Part shown: positions 48,084 through 58,643 of the stretch, one piece after another
Layout: each line of letters begins with the position of its first letter
Position numbering within the stretch: position 1 is the first letter of the stretch
Source of the DNA: Tetranychus cinnabarinus
Taxonomy: Eukaryota; Arthropoda; Arachnida; Trombidiformes; Tetranychidae
Assembly: GCA_022266195.1 (NCBI GenBank)
Contig: WHVY01000002.1
Location: forward strand, 10,245,001-10,309,000
Length of the DNA stretch: 64,000 nucleotides
Direction: 5' to 3'
Notes under the pieces: model-generated
The model's database searches: none
What the model was told of the DNA's origin: nothing
The model's input: only the letters and a program-made list of their open reading frames with translations
Position numbers and translations under genes: made by a program

Positions 48084-50364
48084 TTCGCCATTTACATCAA
48101 GTAATATTGTCTGATCCAATGAATGATGTGTTATCTTCTTGTTCGCCTTCATCTTCTTCTTGATGATCGTTTCACTCGTCTTCGTCTTCTTTACAACATT
48201 CAACGCTAAATTCAAATTGAAAGGTTGACATTTGATGCATTTTCAATCAAGTAATATAGCTAACCAATATAACAATCTCATTTCAATCAAAATCGTCTAT
48301 TCAAGAAGGTATTAAAATGTCACCTTTCTTTTTCCTCTTTTTTCATTCCATCTTCGCCTATCCATTTTGATAATAATTTTTACCCCTTCAGATAATTTTC
48401 AAACCTTTTTCTTCTTTACGCATTTTTTTCTCGTAAATCAAGTCAAACTCGATCATTAATAATGATATTACTGTATTAACACTTTTATCAAATAAAGAGT
48501 ACGAAGTTGATTTAATGTTGTTTCAAATGTAAACTTTAACGAGTTTAAAAGTGGGTGAAAAGTGTCATTTAAACTCGCCAAACTGCATAACCATTAAGTT
48601 TCGATAGTTTTCAACTGTTTAATGGTCAATAACGAGAATCAATTAGCACTTATTGATATACTTGACTCGAGAAATTGTCATTTTGCGATTTTCCTTTTTT
48701 TAGGCAATTTTGTTTTCTCAGTTTATGCGTTTTCCGATGCAATAATCAATTCTTTGAGAATAATTTTGATTTTGATTTTGTTAATTTTATGAAGTTGCTA
48801 TTTAATGATTTTTGATTGTTTATGTCATCGGAATCATTGATCAAACTATTGAAAGTAACTGGAAAAGTTTGTCTAGAATAGGATTAAAATTGGACGAAAT
48901 CGTTAAATTTCTAGTTTCTCTTTTCACCTGTAACTTAATGTCGAGTCCATTGAATTAGAAATTTGTGGAAAGAGGAAAAAAGATAAAAAATGGAAAAATA
49001 AGTGGAAATAGAAGTGGAAATAAAAATCGAAGGTAAAAACGGAAATAAAGTTTCGGTTTTGCTCAAAGTAGAGACTGGCTCATGGTCAATGGATTTAAGA
49101 AAATGATAAAAGCATTGAAGATGATGATGATGAAGTAAAAAAGAAGAGAAAATGTTTCGAGAAACTTTTTTCTCTTCATCATCATTGTGATCTTACATAA
49201 AACTATCGATCGCATTAAAGTCTACAATAAGATGAACAGAAAAAAATAGTCGAAACACTGGAAAACTCTTACTTTTTCATGTCTAATTTGATCGTGAGCA
49301 AGAAAAGTATATTTTCATCTGATAAATCGTTTAACATTGATTAGTGATTTTGACCCAACATTAAGAGTAAAATGTTGTCCGTCAAGAGCAATCGTTTGGG
49401 TTGTAAGGTTTAACTCAATCAGGATCATTATCTTGCAACTTTGTTTTCATTTTTCATCTTTTCTCATTTATTAAATGAAAATGTCTTTTGTAACAATTTA
49501 AAGCAAAAAGGTTAATCCAAAGTAAATGTCTTGAACGGTCAATGATGGTCATTTAGATGATCAATCGTAAATGTTGCTTTTCAATTTTCAGTTGATCAAA
49601 AAGCCTTCGTCTTTTCGCCAATTAACCTTTCAAACCTTTCTCAATCTAATAATAGATCAATCATTGTTTCTTCCTAACAATTTGTTGATGCACGAATTAG
49701 TTTACATTTAGATATTAATTAACAATTAATCTAACAATAATTTCATTAACTAACAATGTTACAAAACAAAAACAAGTTAAATTTACTCTTATAATTCAAT
49801 CTATTAACATTGATTCAGTTATCAAACTTGCTCTCAATAATGCTGTTCAACAGTAAAAGTCTTAATTGTCAGTGAACAATCAATGTTGATAAAAGCAGAT
49901 TTACTGTAACTTTTGTTTTGTAATTTTTCCATTTTTTAATTGTTCTAAGTGCTATTAAATTAGATTAAATTTAGTTGTTACATTAGTTAGTAAATTATTT
50001 GTTTCAAAGATGTGCTTATTAGTTTATGCAAAACCTTTGCATGGTTCAAATGATTGTTTAATTGTTTAAACTGGTAACAGTAGCTGAATAAAGTCAAAGA
50101 CCAAAAAGGCTATTTCCTTAGTCCGATCAAAACATCAGTAAAGCTCGAACACATGATAGAGTTTCATGATAGAAATTAATAAATTTTCATGCTAATCAGA
50201 GTTGAAATTTAATGCAAATTTACTTTTTTTCATCGTTTTCTTTTCTCATCTTTTTTAACCTTCTTTTAGGCCCAAGAAAGTTATCAATGGTTTCGCCGAC
50301 TCGAGGTGGTTCACGGCCATTAAATCAAAATGCATTATCAAATAATCCCGAAACGGAAATATAA
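7896..50364 (+). CDS. SLC1-family excitatory amino-acid transporter (EAAT), 13 coding exons
   Basis: Plasma-membrane Na+-coupled glutamate/aspartate transporter that clears glutamate from synapses in animals. Model: join(7896..8027, 9096..9317, 40537..40669, 40817..40951, 41472..41645, 41716..41820, 41957..42112, 42389..42492, 42564..42662, 42743..42912, 43005..43054, 44707..44793, 50270..50364), 1,662 nt, 553 aa; all phases agree. Seen: TM1-TM2 in exon 2; TM3 with LVLIIHPG in exon 3; an N-glycosylated loop (NVT, NST, NAT) in exons 4-5; DGTNILGL; HP1 SSAATLP 366-372; TM7 NMDGT 400-404; HP2 GAASVPSAG 441-449; TM8 DRLRTSIN with Asp478, Arg481, Asn485. This D-x2-R-x3-N spacing matches EAAT3 D444/R447/N451, supporting acidic substrates. 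The C-terminus -TEI resembles a class I PDZ ligand. Weak points: the exon 2 acceptor has a poor pyrimidine tract, and the exon 12 donor is GTTTGT. Which EAAT orthologue it is cannot be settled by eye. Confidence 0.93.
8028..9095 (+). other. SLC1 intron 1 (1,068 bp)
   Basis: Strong donor GTGAGT after codon 44. The acceptor cag before TGC ATA GAC is the only AG in the open stretch that keeps phase 0, though its upstream tract is purine-rich. Nothing coding seen inside. Confidence 0.65.
17530..17880. repeat. Compositionally distinct island with tandem TCAAGGTCA; possible old repeat copy
   Basis: About 350 bp richer in G, C and CpG than the surrounding intron. It contains TCAAGGTCAT twice in direct tandem (17611-17630) and short open frames on both strands (KIKVIQGHFSEIAHDH on plus, RKMTLNDLDLRKQR on minus). 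Such peptides look like those conceptually translated from invertebrate interspersed repeats, but I cannot name a family. No terminal repeats or target-site duplication were found. Confidence 0.35.
17611..17630 (+). promoter_or_regulatory. Tandem TCAAGGTCA (DR4-type nuclear-receptor half-sites)
   Basis: Two copies of AGGTCA, each preceded by TCA, in the same orientation with 4 bases between half-sites. TCAAGGTCA is the extended monomer site of FTZ-F1/ERR-type receptors and DR4 is a receptor-dimer layout. The match is exact; function is inference. Confidence 0.35.
20104..20127. repeat. 24-bp near-perfect palindrome
   Basis: Arms GAAAGTCTTGG and CCAAGACTTTC are exact reverse complements with AA between. 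The loop is too short for a stable RNA hairpin such as a pre-miRNA. A protein-binding palindrome or chance is more likely. Confidence 0.7.
24062..24067 (+). promoter_or_regulatory. Candidate recursive splice site in intron 2
   Basis: A pyrimidine-rich run (about 24040-24056) is followed by gcaatag directly abutting GTAACT, so an acceptor and donor share one point. It lies within 1 kb of the middle of the 31-kb intron. This is the layout of ratchet points known in long Drosophila introns; use here is inference. Confidence 0.3.
27222..27260 (+). promoter_or_regulatory. Cluster of three AG|GT recursive-splice-like sites in intron 2
   Basis: After a T/C-rich run (27187-27215), three AG|GT junctions follow: tcag|GTACAA, acag|GTAAAA and acag|GTGAAC at 27222, 27236 and 27255. 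The first has the best upstream tract and the second the best donor. Their order would allow a zero-length or very short recursive exon. Confidence 0.25.
35560..35585. repeat. Short inverted repeat, 10-bp arms and 6-base loop
   Basis: ATTCAGTTAA and TTAACTGAAT flank attatc. Exact arms, but AT-rich; it may be chance in this composition. Confidence 0.6.
42913..43004 (+). other. SLC1 intron 10, representative of the short downstream introns
   Basis: Introns 3 to 10 are 147, 520, 70, 136, 276, 71, 80 and 92 bp, each GT-AG with phases 1,1,1,1,1,0,0,2. They interrupt the conserved core from TM3 to TM8 and contain nothing further that I can support. Confidence 0.85.
43055..44706 (+). other. SLC1 intron 11 (1,652 bp) with CA-rich tract
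   Basis: Phase 1 intron between DAFGAG and IVYYLSKDELD. It holds an A/C-rich stretch with repeated GCACA (about 43365-43545) and a coding-like remnant on the minus strand (about 43748-44034), both listed separately. The acceptor at 44706 has a good CT-rich tract. Confidence 0.85.
43748..44034 (-). pseudogene. Unidentified coding-like remnant with a frameshift
   Basis: A G+C-richer segment read on the minus strand gives two adjoining open stretches in different frames. The first includes RQPYLVLTGDWLMQVQKLNG and RFNSRAKFD; the second includes DANLNQELSVLLQALD followed by TFKAKGLEVNRDTILVEV. The switch falls near 43885-43880, with a stop in each frame at the junction. There is no ATG of its own and no splice consensus that would join the parts. 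The residue mix looks like real protein rather than random AT-rich translation. I do not recognise the family with confidence; a lipid-transfer or vitellogenin-like protein crossed my mind but is a guess. A decayed insertion inside the intron fits best. Confidence 0.35.
44794..50269 (+). other. SLC1 intron 12 (5,476 bp)
   Basis: Donor GTTTGT is weak and acceptor ttcttttag is good; phase 1. If not spliced, translation goes on for GLLL and stops at TAA 44805-44807. The interior is AT-rich with A/C-rich patches (45240-45420), TTC/GAA-type microsatellites near 46.2, 47.7 and 48.1 kb and no supportable gene. Confidence 0.75.
48048..48082 (+). repeat. (TTC)n microsatellite
   Basis: About eleven perfect TTC units, followed by imperfect TTC/TTG-rich sequence to about 48190. 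Confidence 0.9.
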
Positions 50365-50638
50365 TAATAACCAATACTGCTAAATAATTGTCTTAAATAA
50401 TGTTTCATCAAGGAAAGAGCGACAAAAAATGGACTCTCAAGAGAAGCCACTTTTTTCCAAACTTCATCATAATTCAACAAAATACACTTTAAATGCTACT
50501 GAAGCACATCCATGTATCCATATATATCTTCACCTGACACACTCACACACCTCACATCTTTGACTGGGAATCACAAGAATGGCAAAAATGACACATTAAC
50601 ACATTAACTTGATCATCACCGTAAATAATAATAATGAT

Positions 50639-50644
50639 AATAAA
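50639..50644 (+). terminator. Candidate poly(A) signal of the SLC1 gene
   Basis: First clear AATAAA after the stop, about 275 bases downstream. A longer 3' UTR using a later signal (for example near 52966) is equally possible. Confidence 0.35.
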
Positions 50645-51755
50645 CTAAAGACAAAACTCGGCAGTTATACTCGATCAAGTATAGAGTAAAATATCCAGCA
50701 AAGAGAGAAGCTTTTTCTTCTTCTTCTTCTTCCTCGTCTTGAATCATCTCTGGTCACCTTGAATCATCAACCAACCATCATCCAGCACAATCATCTAAAT
50801 TCATCTCCGCTAACCATCAGCCATTAAAATCATCAAACTCAAGTTGATCATCTATTTGTGAATTGTTGAGAAAAAAAAATTATACGAAACAAAAAACATA
50901 AGTTAACACGAAAGCGCATTTTGGTGTCTCTACTGATTTTATATATTGATAATGATCGCAATTGATTGATGATTATCAATAATAATTGATTCACAAAAAC
51001 ACACACAATTAGATATATTATTATTACTATTATCATTGTTATTATTATTATCATCATAGCATATTAGGATAACCCTGGGATTAATCAGATTCAAGGATTG
51101 AATTAGATTGTTATTCAAGACAAGCATTAAAACTCACCTAATAGCACAAATCACAACTAACAGGATCAAATTATTTAACCAGATTTGGGTTTTGGTTTCG
51201 TTTTTTGCTGAAGTAAAATGATAACAAGTAACAAGCAAAGCCAAGACTCGGACGTTATCTGGTGTTGCTGTTAAACCCACTATTTTGATGTTGCCTCAAT
51301 CGACTGATGATTAGTGATATTGAACAGCAATTACTGTTGACTGTGTTGACCAATTTAATGTGAAAACTCAATTTGGCTGAGAGAGAAAAAACACTTTTCT
51401 TCTTTTCTTTTCCCTTTTGTGGTTTCTATTTTTGACCATTTTACCTGGTTCCAGCGTGCTTCCTCATCAACATATCATGTTGTTTCATTTTTACTCTAAC
51501 CTCTTCAAATGGTATAAACTTTAACGCATCAAGTAAAAAACACTGAAAAAAGCTAAACTCACAAAACTCATCATTATCATCAATGGCTGAAACCATTTGT
51601 CAATGTATAATAATATATTAATCCATCAAAAGACATCATCTTGAACAAACTGTGACAAAACAAAAAAACTATGAAACAAGCTGAATATCAATCCTTATCG
51701 GATCAACGTTCATCCTTCATCAGAAATATTCATATCCACTATTGAAACACACAAA

Positions 51756-51770
51756 ACACACACACACACA
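51756..51770 (+). repeat. (CA)n microsatellite
   Basis: Short CA run within a wider A/C-rich patch from about 51745. Confidence 0.7.
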
Positions 51771-54700
51771 ATCGCCTTTTGCTCACCTTGCGAGACAAAG
51801 AAGAAAAATGAAACACGAAAATTTAAATTACCATGAAATTGAAACAAAAAACACCCAATCAAGGATTCACCAATCAAGTTCATATCAAAAACCATATCAC
51901 TGAACACCAATTATATCACCGATTCCCAATGTTAAATGCGCCTTCAACTCTTCAACTCTTAACATTTGATAATGCCATTAGTAATAATAATGTTGATCAT
52001 GATGATTATGATGATTATGATGATGATATCACTTTGCATCTGTTAAAAATTTGAGGTTTACCTTAATGTATAAAGTCAAGGATTGCATTAATAAGCAATA
52101 CAGTAAATCAATTGATTTACGGCTTCTTTCAGCTCATCAATATCATTGAAATAATTATTTACACAAAAAAAGGTTAACATTTTGATAACCTTAAAACCCA
52201 ATCTTTAGACGGCAGTTTACAGCCTTTCAACCCAATTCAGTGAAGTTTCTAGGTTTGACTAGAGCAAGTGACTAGACTAATCATGTACATAAATGAGTGT
52301 CTCAAATCCCTTTTTTTGATGATAAAACACAAATGAGCAAATCATCTAACACAGTCTCTTCCACTCTTCATCATCATTACCATCATCTTCATCTTCATCG
52401 TCAACAGCATTGTTATTGGTACAAGAAAAAAAAACCAAATTTGCTGTTCAATTCTTACCCGACTCTTTTTTTCCTCCTGAATGTTGATCATTCAATTTAC
52501 ATTCAACTTGCATTTAACAGTCTAAATTGTTGATAATCAATGAAGCTATTATGATGAAAATGATTGCTACAACAAATATTAAAAGCTCAAGATGATCAAC
52601 CAAAGAGGCAGTGTGTCAACCTGGACTTGTTCATCTCTAAATTGCGATGAAAGGCTTTAATTATTATTGAAAAATTGAGCTAATTGTAATCAAGAAGAAA
52701 CACTTTTCTCTCACCTCTTTTTGTTCAAAATCATTGTCAATCATTACAATCAACCAACTCTCTGTGACTGTGTGTCAAGTTTGTGTGTTTAATTGTGTTC
52801 TTTCTTATTTGCAAAACAAAACAAACCATTTACTGCTTATAATACTGATTGTAATAATAATATAATGATGATAATAATAATATTAGTAATAATTATAAAA
52901 ACAATAATTCATTTTTCCCTGTTTGCCTGATAATATAATTCAATACATCTATACATATGTATACAAATAAATGAACTTGACAGCTTTTTATTTGTTAACT
53001 TACCTGACTGTAAGACAACAAAACAAATCAACAAACCAAAACTCAACCCAATTTTCATTTAACCTTGTTTACCTTTTATTTTTATCATTAATTAACTAAT
53101 TGTCTAATGTTTTACAAAATTATTTTACAATCATTAAGTTGATCCTTATTTTTAAATTTACAACAAAAATGACATTTTTTCCTTTTCTTTTCTTCTTCTT
53201 CTTTCATTTCTTTTTATAACAAAACCTAAACTTGATTATTTGCTTAAAAGTAACTTTAATTTTATCAATGGTGCCACAGATTAATTAATTTTTATTATTA
53301 ACTCTTATAAACGCTGATAAAATCAAATTGTAATCATTGATGGTCATTTATGTTTTGTTTTAACCAGCTAATGTTAATCCTGGTTTCGTCTTTTCTGTTT
53401 TGCTTTGTTTTTCTTGCTTTAACCCATTCTTTTCAATCTAAATTGCAATTATGTTTTATTGTCATTATTAACCATTCAATGTATACTCTTGCCAAATTTA
53501 ACCAGATAATGTTTTGTTTTTCATTTCAAACTGTAACCCAAAAATTGGTCAATCTGGTTAAGAGACTAAATAGATCAAAATTGAATTTCCCTCTTTTTTT
53601 GCTCCCTTACTCCCTCTGTTGATGTATTTGGGTTTTATGTCATAATTTGTTTTGCTTTTTTTTCTGGGTTTTGTGTTGTATTTTCAGAATTATGTTTTTA
53701 ACAAATGGTTTTGGGATAGTTTAAGAATGAGGATTAAAATTAAATGATTTCTATTAATTAATAATTATCTTTATTCTGGTCTATTCATTTGTATGTTCCT
53801 TTGCGTTTAATTGTGGCCAACTCGTCAAATAGGATTACTTTGCCTTCCATGTCTTTCTTTTTGCAACTGTTTGTTTGCTTATTCAACCAAGAGACTGTCA
53901 ATCATTTACAATTAGATTACTATTGTCATCATTAGCATCACCATCATCATAATTTGGAAATTAAATTTTTAACTTGTTCTTGGCCTTTATTGACGCCTAA
54001 AACAAATCAAATGATAAATAAGCAAACAAACTTGTCTTCTTTCTATCTTTAATTTAGAACTATCTTTACATCATCTTTTACATGATCAGAATAGTTAGTT
54101 AAATCGTTAATTAGTGATCAAGAGAAGCAAGATTGACTTATTTAGATGATAATTGACCATTTTTGTTCCATTTTCTCCTTTTATTCTTAAAGTTGGATTT
54201 ACTTTTCAATTGATCACCTGAAGATGCTTCAATTTCAATTGTTTCCTGAATAATCTGGACTTGCAATGATATTACTTACTTATGAATAGTGATAAACATG
54301 GGATTTTGTTTTTTGGTTTTAAATCTGAATTTTACTTTTAGCATTTCTGTGATTATTGAAAATCAAAACAAATATAACACAAAAATCTCGACCAGTTTAA
54401 CTTATTTTTTACATGATTGCACTTACAGTTGTTGGTTGGGAAAGATTGGACTATGATTTTGAAACAAACAATAACTGCCATTAGTTTAATTAACTCTTTG
54501 AGCTTGAATAAATTGGTAAACTTACAAAATTTACAATTTTAATTATCGACAACTCTGACAGAAAGATGATTGAACCAAAAAGCCCGTAATCTTCAGGGAT
54601 ATAAACATAGATACAAATACAACTTTGGTTATAGTAAACAAACAATTTACCGGCACTTATCAAATTATAATGAATACATCAACACATAAAATATTGTATA

Positions 54701-55680
54701 AATCATCTTCATCTTTACACCCATCATGATCATGAACCTATCGTTTTTGCAATTGATTAAACCAAATCCAGATTGATGAAGAAACACAGGAAGAAGACGA
54801 TTTCAAATTGACTCAAGCACATCAAACTGAAATTGTGAATACTTATGTTAAAAATTGATAATTATTATTAAAAATACATCATATAATGTATATCAGTATC
54901 ATAACGATTAACTAATTGTTGAAACACTTTGTAACTTAAAATCTTTGATCACAACTAAACCTAATTCACACTCATTCAAGACTTTGCCTTTTCTTTCCTC
55001 CAAGAAAGCTAGACTAACAATTAAACACATTAACAATCATTGTCAATTCAACTCAATTTGATTATCACCCAAACGTGCTTTGAAGGACTGACCAGAGTTA
55101 ACCCATTTGAATACAAGACTATCATAAGAACCCGAAATTGGGTGAACATTCTGTTTCGGATTTCAGTTTTCAGTTGATAATCATTATTTACAATGAAAGG
55201 CTGGTTCAGTTTATTTTACAAATTAAGCACGGCTCAATCAGATGGGTTATTGGTTAGGAAGGAGAAGTAAGTCAACTTATTATCAATTGAATAGGCCAGA
55301 TAAATTGATTATTTTCGCTTTCCTATTGATACTTGTCGATTAATTTCCTGTTTCAAATGATTATTATCTTTCTCATTTCACTCATCATCTTTACATCTGT
55401 ATTTCTGCTTCAACATGGTCTTCTAGTTACTTATCATCCTCTTGAAAAAGGTACATCCACTAAGATAAAGATACTTTGTTGAAACAGCTTATGCATTACT
55501 TTCACCACTGGCTTGATTGATTGTCTTTTGCTGTCAGTTTGGTCATTGATTTGATTAACTTGTGTCTTTCAGTTTAAATAATTTGACTTTGATCATCGTC
55601 GGTTGAGGCAAAAAGAGATCGAGACAAAATACTTTTAATCAAAATTTAATTTGGCTTGTCCAAGTAAACAGGCAAATTTA

Positions 55681-55731
55681 ATGTGTTTATTATGTTGTTT
55701 GCTGTGCAACAACCTTGGTTCCTTTTTTTGA
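55681..55731 (+). promoter_or_regulatory. Upstream ORF overlapping the GALNS start
   Basis: ATG 55681 in poor context (tta before, T after) opens a 16-residue frame ending at TGA 55729-55731. It overlaps the GALNS start in another frame. If in the mRNA it would reduce initiation at 55692, which has A at -3 and could be reached by leaky scanning. Confidence 0.4.
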
Positions 55732-57389
55732 TAACTTTCACTTTCTGTCAACCTCACCCATCATCATCATCTAATCACTCAACTTACTATCATAATCAAC
55801 ATCAACACCAAGTTGATCATCGAGTTCATGTTCACCATGCAAGCCTCTCATTATCATCATCTTCTGCTTTCCCTTCACCGCCCAATATTATTGTCATGCT
55901 TATGGATGACATGGGTTTTGGTGATTTAGGAATCAATGGTGATCCAAATTATGATACTCCTAATCTAGATGCTTTAGCATCACAAGGAATGTTATTGACC
56001 AACTTTTATTCCTCATCGCCATTGTGTTCCCCTTCACGAGCCTCACTTCTCACAGGTCGTTTACCCATCCGAAACGGCTTTTACACTGATAATGTTGATG
56101 GACGTAACTCTTATACACCACAGGAAATTGTTGGTGGTATCAGTGATTATGAGCTCACTCTTCCTGAGCTATTGTCATTTGGATCACATTATCATTCAGC
56201 TCTCATCGGTAAATGGCATCTTGGTCATAGACCACAATATCTGCCTTTAAAACACGGTTTTGATATGTTCTGGGGCTCAACCAATTGTCACTTCGGTCCC
56301 TATGATAATAAAGCTCGTCCCAATATTCCCATATTTGAAAACAATAACATGGTTGGACGTCTTTTTGAAGACTTAGCCATCAATAAAGCAACTTTTACAT
56401 CCAATTTGACTCAAATTTATACTCGAAAGGCATTAGAATACATTCAATGGAATATTGATTCTAATAATAGACCATTTTTCCTCCTCTGGTCACCCGATGC
56501 TACACACGCTCCTTCATATCGGTCCGAGGGGTTTATTAATTCATCTCGTCGAGGATCACCTTATGGTGATGCCTTGGTTGAACTGGATTCCGCAGTTGGT
56601 CAGATAGTTCAATTAATTCAATCTAATCCAAGAACAGCTAATAACACGTTGATCTTTTTCACCTCTGATAATGGAGCCGCTTTGGTTTCCAAAAATGATG
56701 CTGGCTCTTCTGGACCTTTCCTTTGCGGCAAACAGACTACTTTTGAAGGTGGCTTTCGGGTTCCAGGTATTGCTTGGTGGCCTGGAAAGATTAAGTCTGG
56801 AAGCAAGTTTCACAAGGCAGCTTCATTTGTTGATTTATTTCCAACATTACTCGATTTAGCCGAAGTTTCGCTACCAACGGATAGAGACTTTGATGGCTCT
56901 AGCTTAGCACCGTTCTGGCTTTCCCAAACTGATTCACAGCTTAATTCTGCTCCGGATAGGCCAATCTTCTTTTATCGAGGCAATAGGCTCATGGCAATAC
57001 GATATGGTTTGTATAAAGCGCATTTCTGGACTTGGACCAACTCATGGGCCCAATTTAAAACTGGAATTGACTTTTGTCCTGGTTCGTTTGTCCAAGGTAT
57101 TACAACTCATACACCTTCAAATTATACATCATCTCCACGGTTATTCCATTTGGGTCGTGATCCAAGTGAACACTATGTTATACCAGTTAATTCAGCAGAG
57201 TATAAGACGATTATTCCAACCTTTTTCCAACTTTACCAAAATCATTCAGATACATTAATTCCAGGTGAACCAGTCCTCAATTGGTGTGACAATTCAGTTA
57301 TGCACTGGTCACCTCAAGGCTGCGAAGAGTATAACAAATGTCTTCCAGTCCCACCTTCAAATCCTTATAAATGTGAATGGCCACATTAA
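55692..57389 (+). CDS. GALNS: GALNS-like lysosomal N-acetylgalactosamine-6-sulfatase, single exon
   Basis: Sulfatase that in the known family removes 6-sulfate from N-acetylgalactosamine and galactose of chondroitin and keratan sulfate in the lysosome. 565 aa with no intron. Seen: hydrophobic N-terminus (WFLFLITFTF) suited to a signal peptide; a Ser/His/Asn-rich linker ~20-60; metal-binding Asp72-Asp73 in MLMDDMGFGD; sulfatase signature CSPSRASLLTG with Cys112 as the formylglycine precursor; GKWHLGHRPQ; CHFGPYDNKARPNIP; DATHAP; FTSDNGAALVS; GPFLCGKQTTFEGG; HFWTWTNSW; and the Cys-rich tail WSPQGCEEYNKCLP. These segments match GALNS rather than arylsulfatase A or B. Cys112 against Cys79 in human shows an N-terminal extension of about 33 residues, mainly the linker. 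The first in-frame ATG is 55692; an out-of-frame ATG lies 11 bases earlier. Stop TAA 57387-57389. Confidence 0.95.
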   Translation: MLFAVQQPWFLFLITFTFCQPHPSSSSNHSTYYHNQHQHQVDHRVHVHHASLSLSSSSAFPSPPNIIVMLMDDMGFGDLGINGDPNYDTPNLDALASQGMLLTNFYSSSPLCSPSRASLLTGRLPIRNGFYTDNVDGRNSYTPQEIVGGISDYELTLPELLSFGSHYHSALIGKWHLGHRPQYLPLKHGFDMFWGSTNCHFGPYDNKARPNIPIFENNNMVGRLFEDLAINKATFTSNLTQIYTRKALEYIQWNIDSNNRPFFLLWSPDATHAPSYRSEGFINSSRRGSPYGDALVELDSAVGQIVQLIQSNPRTANNTLIFFTSDNGAALVSKNDAGSSGPFLCGKQTTFEGGFRVPGIAWWPGKIKSGSKFHKAASFVDLFPTLLDLAEVSLPTDRDFDGSSLAPFWLSQTDSQLNSAPDRPIFFYRGNRLMAIRYGLYKAHFWTWTNSWAQFKTGIDFCPGSFVQGITTHTPSNYTSSPRLFHLGRDPSEHYVIPVNSAEYKTIIPTFFQLYQNHSDTLIPGEPVLNWCDNSVMHWSPQGCEEYNKCLPVPPSNPYKCEWPH

Positions 57390-57411
57390 CGAGAAAAATT
57401 CACGAGAGTAA

Positions 57412-57417
57412 AATAAA
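57412..57417 (+). terminator. Candidate poly(A) signal of GALNS
   Basis: AATAAA only 22 bases after the stop codon. It would give a very short 3' UTR; other A-rich hexamers follow at 57640-57670. Confidence 0.4.
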
Positions 57418-57904
57418 CGGAAAGCTCAGTATTGAAAATTGTAAAAAAAAACAAAATCAAACACGTTTTATAATGAAAAACAAATGATTTGGTTAAAAAC
57501 TTAGATTGCTCAATGGAAGATTTGGCTGTGTGAGTAAGAGTTGACACTGACAGCAAACCATTGCAATCAACAGATGTGAATATTTAAAATATCCTTGTTT
57601 AAAAATTTTTTGTCCTTAATACCGTAACAATATGTTAGTAATTAAATAATTTTTTGATAAAAAAAACAAGTGAATTTATTACAATTTTTATATTACCAAA
57701 TTGAAAGGTACGCCCATTAAAAACATCAACAAGTCTGGTTATCATTTCTCATGCTATTTGTTATTTCATTAGACATTGCCACTTTATTTAGTTCTCTGCT
57801 TATTTCAGTTGTCCTTTCTGATTGTGTTTAATTTTTATTCAGTGCGTAACTAAAGAATTAGTTTTTTTGTGAATATTGTGTCTACACTTATTGTGAATCA
57901 AGTC
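57418..57904. other. Short intergenic stretch GALNS-TXNDC17
   Basis: About 490 AT-rich bases with no coding signal. It must include the end of GALNS transcription and the promoter and 5' UTR of TXNDC17, the two genes being in tandem on the same strand. Confidence 0.6.
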
Positions 57905-58566
57905 ATGAAAAAAACTACAGTTTCAGACCATGAGCAAATGTTGAAAGCCATTCAAACTGCTTCCGATTGTGAAAAAATATGGCTTCTATTTACTGGTAAA
58001 AGAGATGCTTCTGGTAAGAGTTGGTGTCCAGATTGTGATAAGGCTGAGCCAGTGATTAGTCAATGTATACAAGACTATGAAAAGTCTCATGGTGGCGCGG
58101 ATAATGTTGCTCTTATTACTATAGAGATTCCTCGTGATGAGCATAAAAATTTACAAAATTATTATCGAACTCATAAAGACATACAATTGAAATGTGTTCC
58201 AACTTTGATGTTACATGGCCAGGTAAGCCTATTTATAAATGAATCTCACGTCTCACCAGGTATAATATACAAGTAATAGGAAATTTGTTGCATATAAATT
58301 GATACAAACCATGAATCAATTTAATAAAGATATAAACTGCCTTATAAATGTTTAAATGACAAAGAAAAAAATTGAATCAGAATCTTCTAGCTATATTCAC
58401 ATTGAATTACTGTATTTCTGCCAAGAAGCGTTCAAATAATATCTATTAAATTATTATCTAATAATAATATAATTGATAATTTTTTATTCAATCTTAGCTC
58501 AATATGCGATTGGCAGAGGACAATCTAACGGACCCAGATTTGATCAAGGAACTATTGGAGCAATGA
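57905..58566 (+). CDS. TXNDC17: TXNDC17 / TRP14, thioredoxin-domain protein (2 exons)
   Basis: Small cytosolic thioredoxin-related oxidoreductase; in mammals it is reduced by thioredoxin reductase and reduces cystine and selected proteins. Model: join(57905..58222, 58498..58566), 128 aa, close to the 123 aa of the human protein. The redox motif WCPDC at residues 40-44 (Cys41, Cys44), preceded by LLFTGKRDASGKS and followed by KAEPVI, is diagnostic of TRP14 rather than classical thioredoxin (WCGPC). A cis-Pro is seen in VPTLMLHG. The intron (58223-58497, donor GTAAGC, acceptor atcttag) is phase 0 after Gln106; exon 2 encodes LNMRLAEDNLTDPDLIKELL and EQ, then TGA. The start at 57905 is the first in-frame ATG. 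Convergent with DMXL. Confidence 0.95.
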
Positions 58567-58637
58567 ACTTTACAAACACGGTCAAAACAATTTGGATTGA
58601 ATTTTTATCAATTTTATTTACAAAGTGAGATTTGATC

Positions 58638-58643
58638 AATAAA
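58638..58643 (+). terminator. Poly(A) signal of TXNDC17
   Basis: AATAAA 72 bases after the stop codon on the same strand; a fitting distance for a short 3' UTR. Confidence 0.6.

Larger units (their letters stand above)
50365..55691. other. Non-coding stretch: SLC1 3' UTR and intergenic DNA up to GALNS
   Basis: 5.3 kb with no supportable gene. The first part is probably SLC1 3' UTR. It contains TTC repeats (~50716-50735), a CA repeat (51756-51770), an ATG/ATT triplet patch (~51990-52028) and many ATT/AAT runs. The last few hundred bases must contain the GALNS promoter and 5' UTR; no TATA box was assigned. Open frames here are short and of biased composition. Confidence 0.7.
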
